This document shows positions 15,734 to 24,705 of a stretch of 64,000 bases of DNA, piece by piece. Under the pieces are notes generated by a model. That model worked only from the letters and a program-made list of their open reading frames with translations. It was not told the origin of the DNA and did not search any database. The position numbers and the translations under genes are program-made. The DNA lies in contig CAWESA010000011.1 in assembly GCA_963811605.1 (NCBI GenBank), positions 1 to 64,000 of the forward strand. Reading direction: 5' to 3'. Numbering within the stretch: the stretch's first letter is position 1; the number at the start of each line of letters is the position of its first letter. Origin of the DNA: CAVQLX01 sp963811605 (lineage in GTDB: Bacteria > Desulfobacterota > Binatia > DP-6).

Positions 15734-17182
15734 GTGGAGGAGCGGGAGAGGACGGCGAAGCGCGTGCTGATCGTGGACGACGAGCCCGGGGTCCGCGAGT
15801 CGGTGCGCATGCTCCTGAAGGATTCCTACGAGCCGATAGCGGTCGCGTCGGCGCCCGAGGCGCTGAGCCGCCTCGCCGCCGGACCGATCGACATCGTGCT
15901 GCTCGATATCGTCATGCCCGGCATCGACGGTCTCGAGCTCCTGGAGGAGATCCGCGCCCGGCACCCGACGCTGCCGGTCGTCATGCTCACCGCCACGAAG
16001 ACCGTGAAGACGGCCGTCGACGCCATGAAGCTCGGCGCCTTCGACTACCTCACCAAGCCATTCGACGTGGAGGAGCTCCGCCTCGTCCTCGACAAGGCCA
16101 CCGACAACGCCGCCCTGGTGCGGGAGGTCGAGGCGCTGCGCACCGAGGTGGGCCGGCGCTACCACCTGGAGAACATCGTCGGCGGGTCGCCCGGCATGCA
16201 GATCGCGTTCAGGACGGTGCTCACCGTTGCCCCGCTGCGCACCACGGTCCTGATCACCGGTGAGAGCGGCACGGGCAAGGAGCTCATCGCCAAGGCGCTC
16301 CACTACGGCAGCCCGCGCGCCCGCAAGCCGCTGGTGACACTCAACTGCGCCGCCATTCCGGAGACGCTGCTCGAGAGCGAGCTGTTCGGCCACGAGCGCG
16401 GGTCGTTCACCGATGCGCACGCCAAGAAGCTCGGGCAGTTCGAGCTCGCGCACGAGGGGACGCTCTTCCTGGACGAGGTCGGCGAGATGGGACCCTCGAC
16501 CCAGGCCAAGCTGCTGCGCGTGCTCGAGTCCGGCGAGTTCGTGCGCGTCGGGGGACAGCGCCCGGTCCGGGTCGACGTCCGCATCATCGCCGCGACCAAT
16601 CGCGACCTGTCGGTCGCGATCCAGGACGGCTCGTTCCGGCCCGACCTGTACTACCGGCTGAACGTCGTCGCGGTGCACCTGCCGCCGCTGCGCGAGCGTC
16701 ACGAGGACCTGGCGCCCCTCATCCGGCATTTCGTGACGGCGAAGTCACGCGCCATGGGCGTGGCGGAGAAGCCGATCCGTCCCGACGCCGCGGACGCGCT
16801 GCTGCGCTATGGCTGGCCGGGCAACGTGCGCGAGCTCGAGAACCTGATCGAACGGGTGATCGTCATGTCGGAGGGACCGGCGATCACGCTCGAGGATCTG
16901 CCGCTGTCCGTACGCGGCAACAACGGCTGGTCGCCCGGCACGATGCGCGAGGCGGTCCTCGGCGGCCACAAGTCGATCGGAGTGGCAGTGGACGAGTTCG
17001 AGCGCGATCTCATCCTGGAGGCCCTGCACCGCACCGATTTCAACCAGACCCGCGCCGCCGAGCGCCTCGGCACGACCCGGCGGATCCTGAAGTATCGCAT
17101 GGACAAGCTCGGCATCGACGCGCCGGAGCGCACCGGCATGCACGTCGCGCACCAGAACGGCGGGACCGCGCCCACTCCTTGA
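15734..17182 (+). CDS. NtrC-family response regulator with altered GAFTGA loop
   Basis: A 482-residue regulator starting at GTG 15734, which follows CAGGGAGGTT. Residues 12-125 are a receiver domain: LIVDDEPGVRES, phosphoacceptor Asp in VLLDIVMPG, and the Lys in YLTKPFD. Residues 150-385 are the AAA+ domain with Walker A TGESGTGKEL, Walker B GTLFLDEVGEM and the arginine fingers region. The C-terminal Fis-type HTH is LHRTDFNQTRAAERLGTTRR. The sigma54-contact loop reads GSFTDA instead of GAFTGA, which usually abolishes sigma54 activation, so it may work on sigma70 promoters or be altered in function. It is the last gene of the two-kinase operon. Confidence 0.92.
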   Translation: MEERERTAKRVLIVDDEPGVRESVRMLLKDSYEPIAVASAPEALSRLAAGPIDIVLLDIVMPGIDGLELLEEIRARHPTLPVVMLTATKTVKTAVDAMKLGAFDYLTKPFDVEELRLVLDKATDNAALVREVEALRTEVGRRYHLENIVGGSPGMQIAFRTVLTVAPLRTTVLITGESGTGKELIAKALHYGSPRARKPLVTLNCAAIPETLLESELFGHERGSFTDAHAKKLGQFELAHEGTLFLDEVGEMGPSTQAKLLRVLESGEFVRVGGQRPVRVDVRIIAATNRDLSVAIQDGSFRPDLYYRLNVVAVHLPPLRERHEDLAPLIRHFVTAKSRAMGVAEKPIRPDAADALLRYGWPGNVRELENLIERVIVMSEGPAITLEDLPLSVRGNNGWSPGTMREAVLGGHKSIGVAVDEFERDLILEALHRTDFNQTRAAERLGTTRRILKYRMDKLGIDAPERTGMHVAHQNGGTAPTP

Positions 17183-17214
17183 CAGGCGATACCCCCTCCT
17201 ATAGCCGCCGTTCC

Positions 17215-18432
17215 ATGCGGTCGGCCGCGACCGGCAGTGCACTTCCTGCCCGCTCGGAGCTCGTCGCCGCGCTCGAACGCGCGGCCGCAGGCGCGTCGCC
17301 GGATCGCGACGAGGCGATCGCGCTGCTCGCCGACGCCGCGTGCACCGAGTTGCTTCTCGACGTCGCGGGAGCAATCCGCGACGCGCACTGGGGCGCGTCG
17401 GTCACCTACTCGCCCAAGGTGTTTCTTCCCGTCACCAACCTCTGCCGCGACCGGTGCACGTACTGCACCTTCCGCAAGGACCCCGACGATCCCGATGCGT
17501 GGACCATGCTGCCGGACGACATCGCGGCGTGGTCGCGGCGCGGGCGGGCGATGGGCTGCATCGAGGCGCTCATGTGCCTCGGCGACAAGCCGGAGCTGGC
17601 GTTCCGCGGCTATCGCGCCACGCTCGCGGCGCTCGGGCACCGCACCACCGCCGAGTACGTCGAGCGCGCGTGCGAGATCGCCCTCGAATGCGGCCTGCTG
17701 CCGCACACCAACGCCGGCATCCTGTCGCGCGACGAGATGAGGCGCCTGCGGCCGCTCAACGTCAGCCTCGGCCTGATGCTCGAAAGCGTGTCGCCTCGCC
17801 TGCGCGGACGCGGCGAGGTGCACCAGTGGGCGCCCGACAAGGAACCCGGCGTCCGCCTCGCCATGGTGCGCGAGGCGGGCGAGCTGCGCATCCCCTTCAC
17901 CACGGGATTGCTGATCGGCATCGGGGAGACGCTGGACGAGCGCGTGGACACCCTGCTCGCCATCCGCGACCTCCATCGCACGTACGGTCACGTGCAGGAG
18001 GTCATCGTGCAGAACTTCCGGGCCAAGCCGACGATCCCGCGTGCCGACGCGCCCGAGCCCGACGCGGTCGACCTCGCGCGGACGATCGCCGTCGCGCGCC
18101 TGCTGCTCGATCCCGTGGTCAGCGTGCAGGCCCCGCCCAACCTGTCGCCCGACGACCACGCGCTCCTGCTGCGTGCCGGCCTGAACGACTGGGGGGGCAT
18201 CTCGCCGCTCACCCCGGACTACGTGAATCCCGAGGCGCCGTGGCCCCACGTCGCCGCGCTCGCCACCACCTGCCGCGCGGCCGGCTACACGCTGACCGGG
18301 CGGCTCCCCATCTATCCACGTTACGTCACGCGCCCCGGATGGCTCGACCCCGCTCTCCGGCCCCGCGTCGAGGCGCTGGCGCCCGCGGAACCTTCGCTCC
18401 GCGGCCCGACGCCGGAGGCTGTGCCGTCATGA
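17215..18432 (+). CDS. cofG: FO synthase subunit 1, CofG
   Basis: A 405-residue radical SAM enzyme that, with CofH, makes the deazaflavin FO (7,8-didemethyl-8-hydroxy-5-deazariboflavin) for coenzyme F420. The [4Fe-4S] motif is CRDRCTYC (about residue 78), preceded by VTYSPKVFLPVTNL. Downstream segments GLLPHTNAGILS, GLMLESVSPRLRG, TTGLLIGIGET and VQAPPNLSPDD are typical of CofG. An ATG at 17215 is preferred over an upstream TTG. Its stop overlaps the cofH start (ATGA). The separate CofG and CofH chains contrast with the fused FbiC of actinobacteria. Confidence 0.93.
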   Translation: MRSAATGSALPARSELVAALERAAAGASPDRDEAIALLADAACTELLLDVAGAIRDAHWGASVTYSPKVFLPVTNLCRDRCTYCTFRKDPDDPDAWTMLPDDIAAWSRRGRAMGCIEALMCLGDKPELAFRGYRATLAALGHRTTAEYVERACEIALECGLLPHTNAGILSRDEMRRLRPLNVSLGLMLESVSPRLRGRGEVHQWAPDKEPGVRLAMVREAGELRIPFTTGLLIGIGETLDERVDTLLAIRDLHRTYGHVQEVIVQNFRAKPTIPRADAPEPDAVDLARTIAVARLLLDPVVSVQAPPNLSPDDHALLLRAGLNDWGGISPLTPDYVNPEAPWPHVAALATTCRAAGYTLTGRLPIYPRYVTRPGWLDPALRPRVEALAPAEPSLRGPTPEAVPS

Positions 18433-19685
18433 GCTGGTTCGACCCCTGGGACGAGATCGAGGCCGTCGCCCTGTCGGACGACCCCGCCGAGGTCGCGATC
18501 GCTCGCGCCACGCCCGCCACGCGGGACCTGCTGGTGGCGGCGCTCGACGGGCGCGAGCTCTCGGCCGCCGGCTGCCAGACCCTGCTCGGCGTGACCGGCG
18601 ACGATCTGGTGGCGCTGGTGCGGACCGCCGACACGATCCGCGCGGTCGACGTCGGCGACGAGGTCACCTACGTCGTCAACCGCAACATCAACTTCACCAA
18701 CGTGTGCTTCGTGAACTGCCAGTTCTGCGCCTTCAAGCGCCAGCGCTGGGAGGAGGACGCCTACACCCACGGCCTCGACGTGGTGCTCGGCAAGGTGGAC
18801 GAGGCGATCCGCCGGGGTGCGACGGAAGTCTGCATGCAGGGCGGCATCAACCCCGACATGGAGCCGTTCACGTACCGCGACATCCTGCTCGCCATCAAGC
18901 AGCGCCATCCCGCGCTCCACGTCCATGCCTTCTCGCCCATGGAGATCATGTACGGCGCGCGACGGACCAATCTCTCCTATCCCGACTACATCGGCATGCT
19001 CCGCGACGGCGGCCTCGGCTCCATCCCCGGCACGGCGGCGGAGATCCTCGACGACGGGGTGCGCGAGATCCTCTCGCACAAGAAGGTCGACGTCCGCACG
19101 TGGGTCGACATCATCACGACGGCGCATCGCCTGGGCGTCCCGACCACGTCGACCGTCATGTACGGCCACGTCGAGACGGCCGGGCACATCGCGCGCCACC
19201 TCGACCTGCTCCGCTCGATCCAGAAGGAGACCGGGGGCTTCACCGAGTTCGTCCCCCTCGGCTTCATCTGGGAGAACACCCAGCTCTACCGCGACGGCCG
19301 CGTCGCACCGCATCCGAAGGGACTGATCGACCTGCGCATCTACGCCGTCAGCCGCCTCTTCTTCCGCGGCTGGATCGACAACGTGCAGACCTCCTGGGTG
19401 AAGCTCGGCCATCGCCTGTCGCAGCTGTCGCTGCGCGCCGGATGCAACGACTTCGGCGGCACGCTGATGGAGGAGAGCATCTCGCGCGAGGCGGGCGCCG
19501 ATGCCGGGGAGTACACGTCGGCGGACGAGATCGAGACGCTGGTCCGTGGCATGGGCCGCGTGCCGGTTCAGCGCACGACGCTCTACGGGCGGTTCGGGGA
19601 GGACGGTGGCGCGGACGACCATCACGGTGCTCGCGGGCGGCGTGGGGGGAGCTCGCTTCCTGCGGGGCCTCTCGCGGCGCACTGA
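18429..19685 (+). CDS. cofH: FO synthase subunit 2, CofH
   Basis: A 418-residue radical SAM partner of CofG that couples tyrosine to the ribityl-diaminouracil precursor. The cluster motif is CFVNCQFC (about residue 95), followed by FKRQRWEEDAYTHGLD, EVCMQGGINPDMEPFTYRD, TVMYGHVETAGH, GFTEFVPLGFIWENTQLY and CNDFGGTLMEESISREAGA, all characteristic of CofH/MqnE-type enzymes. The start overlaps cofG by four bases. The 3' end runs about 80 bases into cofD in another frame; the last 25 residues after LYGRFGED are probably not conserved. Confidence 0.92.
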   Translation: MSWFDPWDEIEAVALSDDPAEVAIARATPATRDLLVAALDGRELSAAGCQTLLGVTGDDLVALVRTADTIRAVDVGDEVTYVVNRNINFTNVCFVNCQFCAFKRQRWEEDAYTHGLDVVLGKVDEAIRRGATEVCMQGGINPDMEPFTYRDILLAIKQRHPALHVHAFSPMEIMYGARRTNLSYPDYIGMLRDGGLGSIPGTAAEILDDGVREILSHKKVDVRTWVDIITTAHRLGVPTTSTVMYGHVETAGHIARHLDLLRSIQKETGGFTEFVPLGFIWENTQLYRDGRVAPHPKGLIDLRIYAVSRLFFRGWIDNVQTSWVKLGHRLSQLSLRAGCNDFGGTLMEESISREAGADAGEYTSADEIETLVRGMGRVPVQRTTLYGRFGEDGGADDHHGARGRRGGSSLPAGPLAAH

Positions 19686-20550
19686 CCCCCGCCGGCTCGC
19701 CATCATCGGGAATACCGGTGACGACGAGGAGTTCTTCGGGCTCCACGTCGCACCCGACCTGGACACCGTCCTCTACACGCTGACGGGCCAGGCCGACCCC
19801 GATCGCGGCTGGGGCCTCGCGGGCGAGACGTTCGCCTGCCTCGGCGCACTCGGCCGCCTCGGTGAGCCGACGTGGTTTCAGCTCGGCGATCGTGACCTGG
19901 CCACGCATCTCTGGCGCACGGCACGCCTGCGCGCCGGATGGCCCCTGTCACGCGTGACCCGCGAGCTCGGCCGCCGCACGGGGCTCCGCGCCACGCTCCT
20001 GCCGATGACCGACGACCGCGTGCGGACCTTCGTCCACACCGATCGCGGGCGGCTGGCGTTCCAGACCTATCTCGTTCGCCAGCGCGCACGCGGCCGCGTG
20101 CGCCGGGTCGAGTTCGCCGGCGCCGCGCGCGCGCGCCCGGCCGCCGGCGTGCTGGCGGCGCTCCGGCGGAGCGGGGCGATCATCATCGCGCCGTCCAATC
20201 CCCTCGTCTCGATCGGCCCCATCCTCGGCGTGCCGGGCATCCGGCGCGCCGTCGAGCGCCGGCGGGCGCCGGCCGCGGCGATCTGTCCCCTGGTGGGCGG
20301 CCGGCCCGTTCGCGGGCCGCTCCACCGCATGCTGCGCGGGCTCGGGCACGAGGTGTCGCCGGTCGGGATCGCGCGCCTCTACGCCGGCCTGATCGACCTG
20401 TTCGTGCTCGACGGTGCGGACGCGCGCTTCGTTCCCCGCGTGCGCGGCCTCGGCCTGCACGTCCTGGTGACCGACACCATCATGCATACCCCCGCGCATG
20501 CCGGCCGACTTGCCGCGGCCGTGCTCGACGGGCTAGGCGAGTCGGCATGA
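19606..20550 (+). CDS. cofD: 2-phospho-L-lactate (or PEP) transferase CofD
   Basis: A 314-residue transferase that joins the phospholactyl or phosphoenolpyruvyl group to FO, giving F420-0 or dehydro-F420-0. The nucleotide/substrate loop TVLAGGVGGARFLRGL lies at the N terminus, followed by IIGNTGDDEEFFGLHVAPDL, TGLRATLLPMTDDRVRT, IIAPSNPLVSIGPIL and LVTDTIMHTP, all hallmarks of the family. The start is GTG 19606 after GGGGAGGAC; later starts would cut the glycine loop. It overlaps the end of cofH by about 80 bases and the start of cofE by four, so the four genes form one tightly coupled operon. Confidence 0.92.
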   Translation: MARTTITVLAGGVGGARFLRGLSRRTDPRRLAIIGNTGDDEEFFGLHVAPDLDTVLYTLTGQADPDRGWGLAGETFACLGALGRLGEPTWFQLGDRDLATHLWRTARLRAGWPLSRVTRELGRRTGLRATLLPMTDDRVRTFVHTDRGRLAFQTYLVRQRARGRVRRVEFAGAARARPAAGVLAALRRSGAIIIAPSNPLVSIGPILGVPGIRRAVERRRAPAAAICPLVGGRPVRGPLHRMLRGLGHEVSPVGIARLYAGLIDLFVLDGADARFVPRVRGLGLHVLVTDTIMHTPAHAGRLAAAVLDGLGESA

Positions 20551-21305
20551 CCGTCGCCGTCATCCCGGTGCCCGGCCTGCCCATGGTGCAGCCAGGAGAC
20601 GATCTGGCCGCCCAGGTCTGCGACGCCATCGAGGCGGCGCGGGTCGGCCTCAAGGCGCAGGACGTGGTGGTGGTCTGCCAGAAGGTGGTCTCGAAGGCCG
20701 AAGGCGCCGTCGTCGACCTGCGCGACGTCGAGCCGTCGGCCTTCGCACGCCAGCTCGCCGAGCGCACCACGACGGGGAAGGATCCGCGCGCGTACGAGGT
20801 GGTGCTGCGGGAAGCGGCCCGCATCGTCCGCAACGACCGGGGGCACCTGATCGTCGAGACGCGCCACGGCTGGATCTGCGCCAACGCCGGCGTCGACGAA
20901 TCGAACGGCCTCGGTCCCGGCGCCCTGACGTTGCTGCCGCGTGACGCCGACGCCTCGGCCGACGGCCTGCGCGCCCGGCTCGCCGAGCGCTTCGGCGTGG
21001 AGCTGGCCGTCGTCGTCACCGACACCTTCGGCCGCCCCTGGCGCGAGGGGCTGGTCGAGGTGGCCATCGGGTGCGCCGGCATGGACCCCCTGCTCGACCT
21101 GCGCGGGCGCGGCGACCTGCACGGCAAGGAGCTGCACCACACCGTGGTCGCCCTGGCGGACGAGGTGGCGGCGGCGGCGGGGCTGGTGATGGAAAAGGAC
21201 AGCGCCGTCGCGGTCGCCATCGTACGTGGCGTCCGCTACACACCGGGCCCTGGCGGGGCGGCTGCCCGCCTGGTGCGCAAGCCCGAGTTCGATCTCTTCC
21301 GCTGA
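20547..21305 (+). CDS. cofE: Coenzyme F420-0:L-glutamate ligase CofE
   Basis: A 252-residue GTP-dependent ligase adding gamma-linked glutamates to F420-0. Typical segments: IPVPGLPMVQPGDDLA, VVVCQKVVSKAEG, ETRHGWICANAGVDESN, VVVTDTFGRPWREG, VEVAIGCAGMDPLLDLRGR and VALADEVAAAAGLVMEK. The C-terminal flavin-reductase half found in actinobacterial FbiB is absent, as in archaeal CofE. ATG 20547 overlaps the cofD stop. CofC (the guanylyltransferase that activates the phospholactate) is not in this cluster and must be elsewhere. Confidence 0.93.
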   Translation: MTVAVIPVPGLPMVQPGDDLAAQVCDAIEAARVGLKAQDVVVVCQKVVSKAEGAVVDLRDVEPSAFARQLAERTTTGKDPRAYEVVLREAARIVRNDRGHLIVETRHGWICANAGVDESNGLGPGALTLLPRDADASADGLRARLAERFGVELAVVVTDTFGRPWREGLVEVAIGCAGMDPLLDLRGRGDLHGKELHHTVVALADEVAAAAGLVMEKDSAVAVAIVRGVRYTPGPGGAAARLVRKPEFDLFR

Positions 21306-21363
21306 CGGCGTCCCGCCCGCGCTTTCGCCCCATCCGGGCCTCGCGTAGAGTCTTTCCCTCCGG

Positions 21364-22488
21364 ATGTACGAGGCCTTCTACGGATTGCGGGAGCAGCCGT
21401 TCCGGGTCACGCCCGACCCGCGCTTCCTCTATCGCAACCCGGCGGTCGACGAGGCGGTCGCCGCCCTCACCTACGGCATAGAGCAGCGCAAGGGGTTCCT
21501 GAGCCTGGTCGGGGAGGTGGGCACCGGCAAGACCACCCTGCTCCGCCACCTGCTCGACTCCGTCCCGCCCACCACGCAGACCGTCTTCATCCTCTATCCG
21601 ACCGTCCAGTTCGAGGAGATGCTGGAGCACATCCTGCACGAGCTCGGCATCCCGACGGACGGCGCCGGCAAGTTCGTCAAGCTGCAGCGCCTGCACGAGT
21701 TCCTGATCGAGCACACCCGCGCCGGCGGCAACGCGGCCATCCTGATCGACGAGGCGCAGGACCTCGATGCGCGCGTCCTCGAGGAGCTGCGCCTGCTGTC
21801 GAATCTCGAGACGGGAACGGAAAAGATCCTGCAGATCCTGCTCGCGGGCCAGCCCGAGCTGGAACGCAAGCTGGCGCAGCCGGAGCTCCGCCAGCTCCGC
21901 CAGCGCATCGCGCTGCACGTGCGCCTGCGCGCCCTCACCGCGACCGAGGTCGCGGCCTACGTCGCGTCCCGCCTCCAGCGTGCCGGAGCCCGCGACGGCG
22001 CCCTGTTCGCGCCGGACGCGCTCACCCGCGTGGCCGAGGTGAGCGCCGGCATCCCGCGCGTGATCAACGTGCTGTGCGACGCGGCCCTGGTGACGGGCTT
22101 CGCCGAGGGCGCTCGCCAGGTCTCGCGCGCGATCGTCGATGCGACGTGGGCGGACTATGCGCATCTGTCCTCGGCGTCCCCCGCGGTGGCGGCCGTCTCC
22201 CCGGCGAGTCCGCGGACGATCGAGACCGTTGCGCCGCCGGCTCCGGTCCCGGTGCCCGAGCCCGCCACCGCCGAGGTGGTCGTCCCGGCGACCCCCGTGG
22301 TGCCGCCCGAGGTCCTGCGCGGCGCCGCGCCGGACGTCGAGCGGGACGACGAGCCTCCCTCGCCCGGCGCGCCGCCTCCCGGGCGCGGACGCCGGGTCGC
22401 CGTCTGGCTGGCGGCGCTCGCCGGTAGCCTGGCCGCGGCGTCGGCGCTGTGGGCTGCCGGGCCGCACCTCCTGGCCCTCGTCCGCTGA
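21364..22488 (+). CDS. ExeA/GspA-like AAA ATPase with C-terminal membrane anchor
   Basis: A 374-residue protein opening with MYEAFYGLREQPFRVTPDP, the signature N terminus of ExeA-like and exosortase-cluster ATPases. Walker A is VGEVGTGKTTLLRHLL (about residue 48), Walker B AILIDEAQDL, sensor region ILLAGQPELERKL, and the lid domain AGIPRVINVLCDAAL. After residue 265 there is a Pro/Ala/Val-rich linker, then one membrane helix VAVWLAALAGSLAAASALWAAG at the C terminus, so the ATPase faces the cytoplasm. It may drive assembly of an envelope secretion or polysaccharide system. No exosortase or secretin is beside it. Confidence 0.85.
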   Translation: MYEAFYGLREQPFRVTPDPRFLYRNPAVDEAVAALTYGIEQRKGFLSLVGEVGTGKTTLLRHLLDSVPPTTQTVFILYPTVQFEEMLEHILHELGIPTDGAGKFVKLQRLHEFLIEHTRAGGNAAILIDEAQDLDARVLEELRLLSNLETGTEKILQILLAGQPELERKLAQPELRQLRQRIALHVRLRALTATEVAAYVASRLQRAGARDGALFAPDALTRVAEVSAGIPRVINVLCDAALVTGFAEGARQVSRAIVDATWADYAHLSSASPAVAAVSPASPRTIETVAPPAPVPVPEPATAEVVVPATPVVPPEVLRGAAPDVERDDEPPSPGAPPPGRGRRVAVWLAALAGSLAAASALWAAGPHLLALVR

Positions 22489-22545
22489 GTCCCCACCCTC
22501 GCGCCGCTGTTGAACTGCGGGGACAAACATGGTGGTTGTCAGCGG

Positions 22546-23715
22546 ATGTCCGCGCATCCGATGCCGTCCGAGCAAGCGGCGCTGACCGCCCAGCTTCTCG
22601 ACACCGTGCGCCGCTTCGTCGAGCGGGAGGTCATCCCGGTCGCGAGCACGTACGAGCACGCCAACGAGTACCCCACCCCGCTCGTCGAGCGCCTGAAGGA
22701 GCTCGGTCTGTTCGGGGCGACCATCGCACCCGAGTGGGGCGGACTCGGGCTCGACTACTCGACCTACGCTCGCATCGTCGAGGAGCTGTCGCGAGGCTGG
22801 ATGAGCCTGGTGGGCGTCCTCAACACGCACCTGATGTTCGCCTACGCGCTGCAGAGCTTCGGGACGCAAGCGCAGAAGGAGCGCTGGCTGCCCGCCATGG
22901 CGCTCGGTGAGCACCGCGCGGCGCTGTGCCTCACCGAGGCGCATGCGGGCAGCGACACGCAGCAGATCCGCACCACCGCCCGCCGCGACGGCGACCACTA
23001 CGTGCTGAACGGCTCCAAGATGTTCATCACCAACGCGCGCACGGCGACGATCTACTCGACGCTGGCGAAGACCGATCCCACCGCCGATCCGCCACACAAG
23101 GGCATGACCCTGTTCGCGGTCGAGCGCGGACCCGGGCTCACGGTGAGCCGCGACATCGACAAGCTCGGCTACAAGGGCATCGAGACCTGCGAGGTCGTCC
23201 TCGAGGACCATCGCGTGCCGGCGGCGAACGTGATCGGTGGTCAGGAGGGGCGCGGCCTGCAGATGGTGCTGTCCGGTCTCGAGGTCGGTCGCATCAACAT
23301 CGCCGCCCGCGCCGTGGGGGTCGCCCAGGCCGCCTTCGAGGCGGCCATCCGCTACGCCCAGGAGCGCAAGACCTTCGGGAAGCCGATCTGCGAGCACCAG
23401 GCCATCCAGCTGAAGCTCGCCGACATGGCGACCAGGATCGAGGCCTCGCGCCTGCTCGTGCGGCAGGCCGCAGCCATGAAGGATCGCGGCGAGCGCTGCG
23501 ACCTCGAGGCCGGCATGGCCAAGCTGTTCGCGTCCGAGAGCTGCCAGGAGGTGTCCCTCGAGGCCATGCGCGTGCTGGGCGGCTATGGCTACACCAAGGA
23601 ATTTCCGGTGGAGCGCTACTACCGCGACGCCCCCCTCATGATCATCGGCGAGGGCACCAACGAGATCCAGCGTCTCGTCATCGCGCGCAGCCTGGTGCAG
23701 CGTTACAAGGTGTGA
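22546..23715 (+). CDS. Acyl-CoA dehydrogenase
   Basis: About 389 residues, the full length of the FAD-dependent family. The two signature patterns are visible as CLTEAHAGSDTQQIRTTA (about residue 127) and QERKTFGKPICEHQAIQLKLADMA (about residues 270-293). The catalytic glutamate is in LMIIGEGTNEIQR near the C terminus. It oxidises an acyl-CoA to the trans-2-enoyl-CoA, passing electrons to ETF; chain length or branching cannot be read from the sequence. ATG 22546 was chosen; ATG 22561 is an alternative. No other beta-oxidation gene is adjacent. Confidence 0.92.
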   Translation: MSAHPMPSEQAALTAQLLDTVRRFVEREVIPVASTYEHANEYPTPLVERLKELGLFGATIAPEWGGLGLDYSTYARIVEELSRGWMSLVGVLNTHLMFAYALQSFGTQAQKERWLPAMALGEHRAALCLTEAHAGSDTQQIRTTARRDGDHYVLNGSKMFITNARTATIYSTLAKTDPTADPPHKGMTLFAVERGPGLTVSRDIDKLGYKGIETCEVVLEDHRVPAANVIGGQEGRGLQMVLSGLEVGRINIAARAVGVAQAAFEAAIRYAQERKTFGKPICEHQAIQLKLADMATRIEASRLLVRQAAAMKDRGERCDLEAGMAKLFASESCQEVSLEAMRVLGGYGYTKEFPVERYYRDAPLMIIGEGTNEIQRLVIARSLVQRYKV

Positions 23716-23754
23716 TGGGTGGGCGCGTCGCATGCGGGCGGCGCGGAGGGAACC

Positions 23755-24693
23755 GTGAAGGCGGTCGGCGGAGCGCTGCTCCTCGTCATCTGGTCGGCGG
23801 GTGCGATGGCCTCGTCGGACGCCTCACGCGCGGCGGAGCCGCTGCGGCTCGGCCACGGAGCGCGGGTCGTCGTCGTGGCCCCGCACCCGGACGACGAGAC
23901 CATCGCGGCCGGCGGGTTGATGCGCCGGCTGATCGGTGAGCGCGCGACCGTGCACGTCGTCTTCGTCACCAGCGGCGACGGCTACCCCGATGCCGTGCGC
24001 GCCTCGCTCAACGGCCGGCCACCGACCCCGGCCGACTACCTGCAGTACGGCACGCTGCGCCGCCACGAGGCCATCGACGCCACCCGCGCACTCGGTCTGC
24101 CACGCACCGCCGTCCACTTCCTCGCCTTTCCGGACGGCGGCCTCGCCGCCCTCTGGCAGGCGCACTGGGGACGCGCGCGGCCGTACACCTCGCCGTTCAC
24201 CGAGACCGATACCCCGCCCTACCCGGGCGTCGTCGCCCCCCATGCCGAGTACGACGGACAGGACCTCACCGCCGCCCTCGTGGAGGTGCTGGCCGCCGTC
24301 CGTCCCACGCTGGTGGTGATGCCGCATCCCGACGACGTCCATCCCGATCACGCCGCGACCGCCCGCTTCGTGGTCGAGGCCATCCAGCGCCTCCGGAGCC
24401 GCCACGTGCTGCCCCGTGAGCTCGAGCTGATCACCTACCTGGTGCACGATCCGCTCTGGCCTCCGACCACCGCCGAGACGGCCACCCTGCCGCCGCCGAG
24501 CCGCATCCACGACACCGCGTGGCTCCAGCTGCCGCTGTCCCCCGCCGAGCAGTCCGCCAAGGCCGCCGCCCTCCACGCCTACGCCAGCCAGCTCGCCGTC
24601 ATGCCCGGCCTGCTCGAGCGCTTCCTGCGTCCCAACGAGCTCTTCGGACGGGTCGATCCCGGGTTGATCACCCGGATCGCCTCGCGTCACTGA
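23755..24693 (+). CDS. Exported PIG-L/LmbE-type deacetylase
   Basis: A 312-residue zinc-dependent N-acetyl hydrolase. After a signal peptide (VKAVGGALLLVIWSAGAMAS) the conserved zinc motif PHPDDE appears at about residue 43, followed by VVFVTSGDGYPDAV. A later PHPDDVHPDHAATA supplies the third metal histidine. PIG-L enzymes deacetylate N-acetylglucosaminyl compounds; an exported form may act on a cell-surface glycan. The start is GTG 23755, after GGAGGGAACC. It is followed 12 bases later by a GT2 gene, consistent with surface glycan metabolism. Confidence 0.85.
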   Translation: MKAVGGALLLVIWSAGAMASSDASRAAEPLRLGHGARVVVVAPHPDDETIAAGGLMRRLIGERATVHVVFVTSGDGYPDAVRASLNGRPPTPADYLQYGTLRRHEAIDATRALGLPRTAVHFLAFPDGGLAALWQAHWGRARPYTSPFTETDTPPYPGVVAPHAEYDGQDLTAALVEVLAAVRPTLVVMPHPDDVHPDHAATARFVVEAIQRLRSRHVLPRELELITYLVHDPLWPPTTAETATLPPPSRIHDTAWLQLPLSPAEQSAKAAALHAYASQLAVMPGLLERFLRPNELFGRVDPGLITRIASRH

Positions 24694-24705
24694 AGACCGG
24701 CAGCG

